NCBI GenBank assembly: GCA_951799405.1
Contig: OX637332.1
Coordinates: 7,941,001 to 8,005,000, forward strand
From: Agapetus fuscipes
Taxonomy: Eukaryota; Arthropoda; Insecta; Trichoptera; Glossosomatidae
Direction: 5' to 3'
DNA: 64,000 bases
The notes beneath the pieces were generated by a model that searched no databases, was not told the origin of the DNA, and worked only from the letters and a program-made list of their open reading frames with translations. A program made the translations under genes and the position numbers. Positions 23,601-35,600 of this stretch are shown piece by piece (the first letter of the stretch is position 1; the number at the start of each line of letters is the position of its first letter).

Positions 23601-26600
23601 GTCGAAGATAAGAAGAAAACCTCCCTCCGCTTAGTTGAGTCAATGGACCTCTGAAATAAACTTATAATTAACAATTATGCATCGATAAGAAAATAAGTAG
23701 GAAAATCTTTCCCCCGCGCAGGTAAGTCGATGAATCCCTGAAAGTAAATATTTATAACCAAGTACACAGCGATAAGAAACTCTGAAAGAAAACACCAACA
23801 TAAAGATGAAATAAAGTAATATGTTCAATGAAGTTTAGTTTTAGTTTAGTAGATTTTTTTTTGTTAATCTGTTAGTTTAATCAAAGAAAACTCAGCCCAG
23901 GAAAACAGCTCAGGAACAACTCTGTATTATACGTAAATAGTCGCTTTAATTTTAAATAATGAAATGCCGGATCCCAATAAGAAATAAAACCACTGCACTT
24001 TTCACTCCACAATAATAATGCCAAATTAAATCAAAAGAATTTCCGCGCTTAATATTTACAAAAGTTATTTTATTAAATTTCAAGTTCAATAGATGCGTAT
24101 TCAAAGTTTTGTTGATTAATGTTCCTTTATTTATAAAATTATTTTTATTATTTAGAAAATCGAAATGAATATATTATTAAGCTTTGAACAAAGACACCCG
24201 ACGACCGCAAGCTGAAAACGAACTCCCGAATTTAATTTAATATTAAAGAACCGAAGTATTTATTTTTAGATTTTTGAAGAGTAAGAAAAGAAAAACACAT
24301 CTGTATCGATCGCCAGTCAAAATCCAACTCCCCGAGTTTATTAAAAAAATTAGAAAATGAAATGAATTGTTTTTAGTGTTTTGAAAACGAAAAACACATC
24401 TGTATCGACCGCTGTTCAAGATCCAAGTCCCGAGTTTATTCAAAAATTAGAAAATCAAAAATGTAATTATTTTTAGTGTTTAGAGAATCAAAACACATCC
24501 GTATCGATCTCCGGCCGAAATCAGACTCCCCCATCCCTTGCAACGTCAGGGGTGCATCTCTTCCCTCTCCTCCCCTTGAGATCTCCCTTCCTCCACCCCA
24601 AGATCTGCCGCAAGTCATAGCGATATAATTATTGGTTGAAAAAGAGAGAACTCTACAATTTCCCCCAAAAATTTAGAAAAATGGTAATCTTGTTATTTTG
24701 AGAAATTTTTCTCAAGGTTCTCGTCCACTGTTCAACCAACAGGTTCAAGTCGACATATATCTTTTTTTCCTCTCCCCAAGCCCCTTTTTTTTCAAATTAT
24801 ACGCGCTCAATCCCGATAAGGTGTCGCATAACGCATGTGTGTCACACATGTGTCCTTTCGTTTCCACCCCCAATCACGGGCCCACTTGAAGTCATGCTTC
24901 ATCCCTCAACCCAAAGAATTAAAAAAACACTTGGACTATTTAGTGAATATGCCTTACACAGGGATCCAAGATTTTCAATTAAACCATGTTCGTGCGTAAA
25001 TCATTGAAAACGCATTCGAAACCAAAATTTTAGTTCTGCCATACAACAACGCAGGCAAGTAACTAAAATTAAACAATAACCAATTGTCCCAAATTTAATG
25101 TACCTGACACTCAACTATCTTTACAATGCAAGTTGCAAAGATGTACCAATACCGAAGATTCGAAATTAATGCACGCCCACAATCAGACGCACGTTAGCCC
25201 AGGCCATCACACTTCGTGTGTGCATCAACAAATCAAACCCCAAATGTTAAAAGAAACTTTTACCGCCACTCCCCGAAACATAAGTGACATCAGCAAAGTA
25301 AAACAACCTCGACCGTACGGGTGGTCAGCCTCATACCGGTCCACAAGTCAAGGAACAATGTCAAGTATATACTCTAACCAGGATTCACCCTAGTTTTAGT
25401 TTTTTATAACCATTCAAGGTAGCGTTTTATTTAATATTGAATTTAAATGTACGTCAAACAAACGCTATTCAACCGTTATGAGGCCATATATTCCCCCAAA
25501 ACTTTAGCACAACTGTTACTTTTAACAGATAAAATAGTTAACCCAAATAGCAGATTATCGAAATGGAAAAAACCATTCCAGGAAAATAAATGCTCATTTT
25601 AAACTAAATTGAGATAACATTTTAATATATAAAATATTAAGTGTCTTAAAAAATTACTAAAATTTAAACCCGGTTCCCTCGTAAGGTCGGGATGATATTA
25701 TGCAACGCAAGTGATCGTTCAACAATCAGTCGTCACGGCATAAAATCTTATGGCCGACACGACATGGACGCATAAAAATCAAAAAAAAATAACACATTAA
25801 TATTTAGGGCCGCTCCAAATTTCCCGGGAATGCACAGATCAAGGGTCCCGTGTAAAAAAAATCCCACCCCTTGTTTTAAGCGTTATTTCTTTCACGACCA
25901 TAAAATTTTATTTCTTGAAAAATAAATTGAAAGATTAACGTTCCTCAGAGTTATTAGTTCCGAAAAAAAGGCCACTTCACGCACTTAAAATTCATAATTT
26001 AAATCCCTTTTAATTTTTTTGTCGTTTGAGTGAACTGAATTTTTATCACGTCCCACGATAGTTAAAATAACAAACCAAAATTTACGACTTTTTAGATTAT
26101 TTCTACCCCAATCACTCCACACATGTTCCGACTTGAGAGGCTCAGTTCCCTTCCATTTTTTTGTTTGCATAAAATCTTAGCAACAATGACATCACTTCGT
26201 GTCCAAAGAAAGGCAATTATACCATGCAAATAATCAGACTTTAGATGAAGCAATACAATTTGCTTTCTTGACATTATCTAGACTTTCAGCAGTTACTTCG
26301 TGAAAGTTCATTTTAATAGATTAAAATAAAAATTGTTTTGTTTTAATTCACATGAGTTTACTACACTGAAATCATCAGCTTCAGAGATGCATTACTTAGC
26401 TTTGCAACCCATTTAAAGAGCCGCTTCAACCCCAAAATTAAATACCCTTATATTTATTAACTTATGTGGTAAGCGCTGTTTTAGTGTGTTTCCACACCTC
26501 AAGAGCTTAGTGAGTCTAAAAATTTAAGGCAGAGTGAATTTACTTCACAATACACATAATATGATATCTCACAAAGGTTTAATATTGCGCAAAGTGCAAT

Positions 26601-29600
26601 AACCTGTTTTACATAATAACAATTTATCATCTCATCACAAGATGTAGAAAATTCAAATGTTCAAAATAAAATTAAATCGGAAAGAGGAAAACTTCATTTC
26701 AAGTCCTAATATAGGGTGAAATATAAAATAGCATTAGAAAGCAAGAGGCACGTAAAACATGTGTAAGGTAACAAAGACGACGCGCACAATATTACTTCAA
26801 GGTTTATTTTTATTTTATTTGAAAGTGTATTAAGCGGACTAAACTTTGCTTTATTATTATCCGGCGGTATGTTTACTTCTAGTTTACGTAAGTTACTTGA
26901 GTTAAAGTTTCTTTATTCTTTAACAAAAAATTACTGATTTTAAAATTTACACAAATTATTAAACGCAATAAATGTATGAGAGATACTTGTATGACCTCCC
27001 ATCCTGGTTCACTTGGCAACAATTGTAATGATCCCCCCCCCTGGCGAAGAAGAGGTCGGAGGAACAAAGAGGAGTCTCGAAAGAGAAGAGGGCACGAAAG
27101 AGAAAGCGCGAAAGGAGGGATTTTCCTCCTCCGGTAAGAAGTGGAGCGATCGAATGTGCAGGAGAATACCCTGGAGTCACCAGGATTCAAGTGCAACAAA
27201 CCTTTTTTGAAGGAATAGCACTAGGCTGCTTCGATTCTTTTCCACCCTTCAGTTTCAGTTGCTGGAAGAGCAATCTACCCCTACCGAGGTAGTAATTATT
27301 TTTGGCCAATTATTATGTGATCATCTAGCTAAGGTTAGGACTCCTCGTCGTGTGGAAGATTATGAAACAGAACGTTGTGTTATTTTTTGTTTTACCGTTT
27401 CAAAATCTACTTTAGTGGCAAACCCAAGTACTTTTTGGGAGGTGTACCTCTCATACATTTCTACCCTTTTCTTAAGATTATAACGAGTATTCATTTTACG
27501 TTTACGCGATCAGAGATGAGGTAGTATGAACTACAATTATTTTTAAGGCGACGATTTAAGCGTTTTTAATTACGGAACGGTCTTAATGTGTGCAAGTTTA
27601 ATTAATTGGAATATAAGGTAGTCGAAATTATTTTCAGATAAAACATAAATGACACAAAAATTGCGAGATGGAAGGCAGTTAGGTTTTAGTTTGTTAGTGA
27701 AAGTAATTACATGCAAGGCGATCTCTTCTTTGTTGTAATTCTTACCTTTGCGCGTCCACCTGTAAGTTAATAGGTCCATGGCTTTTACAGCATCTTTCTA
27801 TGACCACCGGTCATCTGAAAGGCACTGCAAAATGGACCTTTATTAGTTATTTCAAGGAAAGGATTCGGATACACGCGGCGTGAATCTAAGATTTCGACAC
27901 CCTCGTCGATTAAGTGACTCTAATTAATCATGGCAAATGGCCCCAACGGCCTTTTGGGTACCTCCTCCAATTCCCCTTGTACCCTACCCAACTTCTCCGT
28001 ATGGTAATCTTTTGCTGCAAAAAACCACGGGACAGGAAGGTTAGTCTGGATTGTGTGTGTTCAGCTACAAGTTACTGCAATAATGTTGGCTCCAAGCAAA
28101 CTCCAAGTATATATGATCAGAGATCATGGAACACTAATCCAGCTGAGTGAGCCCAGATCATTTCAGGAACTCTCGTTGCGACCAGAGGTCGGGAACATAT
28201 CCAGTTGTATTTGGCCAGAGGCCGGCTGCCAATTATCAGGAACATTGTTGTGGTCGGGAACATATTATGAACAAGGTCACTCAGCGGTTTTCAAATTCAA
28301 CTGCATTAGGTACATCCGCGTTATTCTTTGTGTATCTCGATATGAGATTGCAGGCATTTCGGCTTCAGCACATACTGCAGAGTTGTTTGTTTATAATTTA
28401 TTTATGAAATTTGCATTTTATTAGCTTGGCCGACCCCTAGTGTGATGGATGTGTAATGGTGTGTTTGGAATACATTTTCACCTTCAGATGGATTACTTTC
28501 AGGCCTTACTTATAGGTAATTCATGCAACATGCAAATCCTTCATAATCATTCTTTCATTCTCACCACCTCAAGGAGAGCAGCATTCCGTAATGTGTAAGA
28601 GTGATTAGGTAATTCTGCATTGAATGTTATAGTTTTTCAGGAATTTTCCTGAAACTAGGGTCTTCCCGTGACTGTGGAACGTTCAACACCAGACCCACAT
28701 TTATAAACTACGACAAAAGGTCCCATCATCTTGCAAACCTATGCGATACACTACTCACCGGACAAACTCGTTCAACCGTTTTCCACAACAAGGGAAATTT
28801 CAGGAAGGACCATTCGGTAAGGAAACGACATTGGGAACGGCTGACTTCAGGAATCAGTATATCTCGAATGCAAGCGAACCAAACCATTTCTTAATTCAAT
28901 ATAACATTGCAGAATTCCAGCAAGAGAGAGAATCTAATTTAATTCAAAATGTCAATAGTGGTGTGTGTGTGTAGCGTTAGTACATAAATGACAGCGACAG
29001 TAAATATCTACTTTGTCGAAGATAAGAAGAAAACCTCCCTCCGCTTAGTTGAGTCAATGGACCTCTGAAATAAACTTATAATTAACAATTATGCATCGAT
29101 AAGAAAATAAGTAGGAAAATCTTTCCCCCGCGCAGGTAAGTCGATGAATCCCTGAAAGTAAATATTTATAACCAAGTACACAGCGATAAGAAACTCTGAA
29201 AGAAAACACCAACATAAAGATGAAATAAAGTAATATGTTCAATGAAGTTTAGTTTTAGTTTAGTAGATTTTTTTTTGTTAATCTGTTAGTTTAATCAAAG
29301 AAAACTCAGCCCAGGAAAACAGCTCAGGAACAACTCTGTATTATACGTAAATAGTCGCTTTAATTTTAAATAATGAAATGCCGGATCCCAATAAGAAATA
29401 AAACCACTGCACTTTTCACTCCACAATAATAATGCCAAATTAAATCAAAAGAATTTCCGCGCTTAATATTTACAAAAGTTATTTTATTAAATTTCAAGTT
29501 CAATAGATGCGTATTCAAAGTTTTGTTGATTAATGTTCCTTTATTTATAAAATTATTTTTATTATTTAGAAAATCGAAATGAATATATTATTAAGCTTTG

Positions 29601-32600
29601 AACAAAGACACCCGACGACCGCAAGCTGAAAACGAACTCCCGAATTTAATTTAATATTAAAGAACCGAAGTATTTATTTTTAGATTTTTGAAGAGTAAGA
29701 AAAGAAAAACACATCTGTATCGATCGCCAGTCAAAATCCAACTCCCCGAGTTTATTAAAAAAATTAGAAAATGAAATGAATTGTTTTTAGTGTTTTGAAA
29801 ACGAAAAACACATCTGTATCGACCGCTGTTCAAGATCCAAGTCCCGAGTTTATTCAAAAATTAGAAAATCAAAAATGTAATTATTTTTAGTGTTTAGAGA
29901 ATCAAAACACATCCGTATCGATCTCCGGCCGAAATCAGACTCCCCCATCCCTTGCAACGTCAGGGGTGCATCTCTTCCCTCTCCTCCCCTTGAGATCTCC
30001 CTTCCTCCACCCCAAGATCTGCCGCAAGTCATAGCGATATAATTATTGGTTGAAAAAGAGAGAACTCTACAGTACCTAAGCATAATTGTAAACGAAACCG
30101 GTTGTACATGATTAAATATTACTCGCTCCTTAACCACGTACAATCTACTTTAAATTATTTCACACAATTTATTTGTTCATTTATTTGAAGTATTTTTATT
30201 TTATTTTCAGCGCGTGGTAGTGGACCGGACAACTTCCGGTTCTCGAATCTGCATCTTGTATTTGGGGATCAACCTGAAGGATCGCTTCAAAGTACCAAAG
30301 GTCATCATCAAGGGCAGGAGAAAGAATCTTAGAAGGATCTCCTCAAATCAGGTAATGTGCAAAGTCCAAAAAAAAATCATGTAATATAAGTATTCGCACA
30401 TAAAAATATTTTTTCTTGTGCATGTACCTACATATCTGCTTGTTTATGCACTTCTTCGCAAAATTAAGTTATGTAACTTTTTAATGTTTTAGGTAAACAT
30501 AAAAATGTATAACAAAAACAAAAAATATTTTTATCAATAGGTCTTCTCAACCACTTTTTAATCTTTTCAAATATAAGGGCGGTTTTATAAACTCGACGCA
30601 TTGGTCAAGCGGATAAGACGTTGGCACTCAAAATAGCGCTTTTGAAACGAGCGCAAGTTCGAGTCCCTTCATGTTTTATAGACGATATCTTTGACTCTGG
30701 TTCAACAGATGTCATTAAAAATGATGAATCATTATTCATTAATAATTCCTGAAAAAAAAAATGGATGATGTTCAAACCTATTTCTGGTCAGGTAAAATAG
30801 GTTGAAGAATTGTATCATGTTGAAGGATTTTTTTTTTAAATGCAACTGTTGCTTAAATTTTTTTATACCTACCTGTGTTCCTACCAGCGGCTCTAGGATT
30901 AAAAAAATATTTTTCAAGAAATGTGCTTTTATTTATTTTTTACACTTACAAGATAAAACAATAATAATTTGCAAAGATCTCATTTTTATATTTTTATGTT
31001 GAATATTAGAATAACTTCCGCAAGCGACTGCTGATTTTACGTCCCCTTAGAATTTTCAAAATGTTCCTTGTAGCGCGTAAGGCAATTTTGAGTACTGGAT
31101 GGTGAATATTAGATACTATTGTCAAGTCATTGACTCTGAATGGAGTTGGCGTAACCCGAGATAACCACGGAAAGGTCATTTTTTTCTCCGCTGACCTAAA
31201 TCCTCAAATTCTCGATCTCAATTATTTGATGACGAGAAACTCATATCTTACACAAGAAGCGCGAAATATAATATCGACAGTCGAACTGATTAAAGTGCCG
31301 TTTCGCAAACTTTACAGGAGTCTCAATCCATGCTGTGCTTGCAATATGGAAGCGGAAACGGCGTTGGTATTAGTCACAGATCACTTTCTTCCCTGATCTT
31401 TGGTATTAGTGTTTTTTGAAATAAGCGCAAGTTGGAGTCCCGTCATGTCCTATTGACGAATTTTTTTATCCTAGTTTAATAGATGTAAATAGTTAATTAC
31501 TAATTCAGAATTCGAAACAATACGAATTATTATTTGATGATTTTAATAATACTTGTTTCTGTTCAGGCAAAAATAGATTGATAAATTGCATTCATCTTCA
31601 CAAATTTATTTTAATGATAAAAAAAATGAAGGTTTTCATTTTAGATTCATTATCATCATAACCTTCTTCTGATCCCTCGCTTGTCCACTTCCAGATATTG
31701 GCCTTATTACAGGCTACTTCCCATCCTTATTGTTTCGCTTTGAGCCGTTTATAACCAGGAGCTCTCTGTGACAACAAACAAGATGAGGTTAACTCATACT
31801 AGTTCGCAATCTAGCCGGCGAAGCACATAAGTATTATTTGATTTTTAATTATAATATATCTTCCTATTATCTATTTTTAATTCTAATATATCTTCCCTGG
31901 GATACAAAAGTCTGCCTTTAATGGTCGGTCTATTAAAAGTCCATCTAGCCTTACCCGCTTTTCACACGACCGGTTTTGGTAAGCCGGTCGCGAAATGTAT
32001 GGGGTTGCCGGGCAAACCTGAAAGCTGAAACTCCGCGACTTCCGATCCCACATCGGACCCGATGATGTAAAAAAGGGTCACGTCAATTGGGTCTTACTTG
32101 ATCTAAATCTAAGTTGCAAAGATATGTAGGTATCATTTGAGGTTCATATTAAATGCATTCCCACAAGCAGACACGCATAATTTTGCGCTCACACATGCCG
32201 CATGTAGACCTACAATATAAAAACCCAATCTCAAATGAACATAGCAACTCTTGCCGACCTTCCCTGAAACAGGGGTGACATTGGCAAAGTGAACCATTTT
32301 TTATAGTATGGGTGGTCAGCCGCATACCAACCTATAAGTCAAGGAATACGAGCAATTAATTACAACCAGTTATACAAACAAACAAACACTAAAAATTCTA
32401 CAAATCATCTATAAAAATGAAAATTAATTCTTGACCTTAGCCGCCTACATTACAGATCAGCCGCCATGTTTTTCGATCCTTACATACTTCTTTCATTTCA
32501 TTTCATTTTCTTGATAATTGTCAAAATTAATTAAAATGTTAAAAATAAGCACCAATTATTCCCCCGATATGCAACATCATTACGACGGAAATTTGGTTAA

Positions 32601-35600
32601 AAAAAATTGGCATTATCTTTCCATCCTTACATTTTTTTTTTTTTCCATCCTTTCATAATTTCATAACTTTCATAACTTTCCATCCTTTCATAATTTCATA
32701 ACCTTGTAGATCGGTACTTTGTTGAATTGAAACAAATTTTCTCTTTTGACTGAACCGAAATCAATTATGAAAAATGAAATATAAATAGACAATACAGGTT
32801 CTTTTATAATGAAAAGCAGGGTTTTCATCGTAATCATTTTTTTGTCAAAATTTAACGTAACCTAATTAGAAAAATCATACAATCGCTTTCCAAAGCTATA
32901 AATAAGTTTTGATTGGATTTTTTTATAAGTTATAGGTAAGTCCTGTGCAGGAGACTCCCTAGATTCTAGAGACTCTAGGGGTCTATGACACTTGTTGTAG
33001 TGCCACAGAGGTGTACTTAGGATTAGTGAGGATTAAACTGATTTTCCATGAAATATAGTCTACTTCAACATATAGGCATTCTGTCATCATAAGTTCATAA
33101 CTTTTAACCTATTCTATTTAATTTAGAGGTCTTAATAATGCACTTGTATTCCCTCATCATTTGTTTTCATTCCATTTATTAGACATAACTTTTGTTATTA
33201 ATCGTAACTACATAGATATATTTTTAAGCTTTGCAATCTTACTACATCCATACATACTTTTGCATTGCGCATCTTCAGTCATTCGTGGCAATGTTTTCAA
33301 CAAATAGTTTAAGCAATAAGAAATTCATCAATTGTAAATTATTGATAAATATTTAAAAATATAAATGGTAAAACATTGTTTTAATTCACTTTATTTAATA
33401 AATAAAGTGAATTAAAACAATGTTTTACCATTTATATTTTTAAATATTTATAAAAATGGACTTTCACTGTGTTAACAGATCAACACTAAAAAATATTGTA
33501 AATTATTGACTTTTACAAGTTGTCTTTTGGATAAAGATGAACATCATAATTAATAACATCATGGACTTACTCTCCTTAAACTGCAAACGTAATGACAATT
33601 GACGGGTGAAGGATGGCGTTGATAAGACTAGAATTTTTATACTTATAAAATCAATGGGCATCTATTTTTTTGTTTTTCTTTAAGTAATGATACAATTATT
33701 CTTAAATTATAACAACTCAGCTAACTTCAAGTTGAACTATCAAAACTGACGTGTCACGAGATGCCGAATAGTTGCGAGTTTCAACACGTTAAGTTTAAGC
33801 TGTGAAGGTCAATACTACAGAGAATTCCTCACTTTTTGCATGTACCTAACTTTGTATATTCTACTTACGTCATTTTGCGCCCATAATTATAGACTGCAAG
33901 CGCTGGAACCTTGATTTCAATGATGATTAAGTTCCTCTTAAAATTATTGATTTCAGGTGTTGAAACTGGGGGGCTTGATGGTGCGAGATTTCTGCAAAGG
34001 TCACCAGTCATTCATCATCAGGAAAGCCGCTAATCAGGCTGACGTGGAAGCAGGGGAGGCTCGCCTACGTCGGGCTGCAACTCCGGCTAAGGGAAGATAC
34101 AGGGGGCAAACACAATCACAATACTTGAACGTTGCAGACAACGCGCAACCAGGAAGGGCCGAGGCAGAATCCACACAAGAAGGGTCCAGGGCAGTTGTCA
34201 GTGAGTATATTAATGATGACAATCCCTCACAGCTTATCAGAATATCTAATACCAGAATACCAATCCAGCGTATCTGAAGATAAGCAGATGTACCTACTTG
34301 ATCGGTCCGTAGTCTAATGGTTAACGCTATGGAAGGAAGTAGACTTGATTTCAGGCGAAGCATAAAACATCATTAACATAATTTTCAAGATTTTCTCTTC
34401 GCTGGGTGGAAAAATTCATTTCGCTTTACGAAAAACCGGTCACAAAATAAACATCCATCCAGGTTCTTGCTAGAGTAATTGGCGTTTTCTATAGCGACGA
34501 CCAAGCTTGTAGAGGCCTCTTGAGGTGTGATTCAAACACAAACAGCGCTCAACAAATAAGTTTATACGTTTTGTAGATTTCTGAAACCATATTTTATTTT
34601 ATCTTTATAGGTGGATCGAGTGGTATGGGTCAAGCTCAAAGCCAATCAGGATTCAGCAGTGGTTGCGAAGGTTGCTTCAGTCCAGAAGACACTCAATCTC
34701 AAGCTTTGGGAGTAGGGCTAGGTGGACCATACACTACTGTAGTACGACAGCCACTAGTCAATAAATATCCAGTCGGCAAAGAGCAGCCTGGAGGTGTTGG
34801 CTCTAGACCTGGTTTATATGATTCCGGCAAAGACACTCAATCTGGAACTTATCCATCATCCAAATACCCAGAAAGAGGAGATATTTACCAAGGAGGTTTA
34901 CCATCACCTGGTCCTACAGGGATTTATCCAAGTGGGGTCACTCCAGGAAAATATCCAGTTCAAGAAGTGCCAGGTAAATACGTCGTTCCAACTCCAAGTG
35001 ATAAAATAACATATCCTTTAGGGCCTGATGGATACTCAAAATATAATCAAGAAAAGACAGACTCATTTGAAAAGAGACCATCTGTCCCAGGAGGATCACA
35101 ACAAGGAAGGCCTGATGACTATCAAGAAAGACCTGGATCAAAAGGTTCAGGAGGACTAAGACCTCAGCAAGGTGAATCTGGTAAATATCAAGGAGGACCT
35201 GAATTAGAACAAGGACCTGGTGGTTATCAAGGAGGGCCAGGATCACAACAAGGTCCTGGCGGTTATCAAGGAGGGCCTGCATCACAACGAGGTCCTGGAG
35301 GTTATCAAGGAGGACCTGGCTCACAACGAGGTCCTGGAGGTTATCAAGGAGGGCCTGGATCACAACGAGGTCCTGGAGGTTATCAAGAAGGGCCTGGATC
35401 ACAACAAAGACCGGGTGCTTATCAAGGAGGCCCTGGATCACAGCAAGGATCTGGTGCTTATCAAGGAGGCCCTGGATCACCGCAAGGACCTGGTGCTTAT
35501 CAAGGAGGCCCTGGATCACAGCAAGGACCTGGTGCTTACCAAGGAGGCTTTGGATCACAGCAAGGACCTGGTGCTTATCAAGGAGGCCCTGGATCACAGC

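Larger units (their letters stand above)
21610..30071. mobile_element. Non-autonomous LTR retroelement (LARD-like), 8.46 kb
   Basis: Two direct repeats of 3,048 bp (21610-24657 and 27024-30071) enclose 2,366 bp. Each repeat begins TGTAATGATC and ends CTCTACA, the TG...CA form of LTRs. GTAC flanks both outer ends, a 4-bp target duplication as in many Gypsy elements. No gag, protease, RT or integrase is present. A GGGGGAAAT run (minus strand) next to the left LTR could be the polypurine tract, which would place the element on the minus strand; no clear primer-binding site was found. It occupies almost all of intron 2 of the silk-like gene, ending 139 bp before exon 3. Confidence 0.85.

Noticed and set aside
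21614..24618. Series of small ORFs repeated exactly at 27013-30143
   Set aside because: They repeat because they lie in the two LTRs. None is long, conserved in type or similar to a known protein.
21610..30071. Segmental (host gene) duplication as the explanation of the 3-kb direct repeats
   Set aside because: TG...CA ends at both repeats and the GTAC flanks fit an LTR element better; no host exon is included.
30593..30670. tRNA gene
   Set aside because: A and B boxes are present, but the sequence continues into a body shared by other SINE copies; the same holds for the heads at 44978-45302 and 62056-62380.
31130..31396. 88-codon ORF (MTLNGVGVTRDNHG...) in intron 3
   Set aside because: It starts and ends without splice logic, runs into a SINE copy and has no recognisable domain; probably chance.
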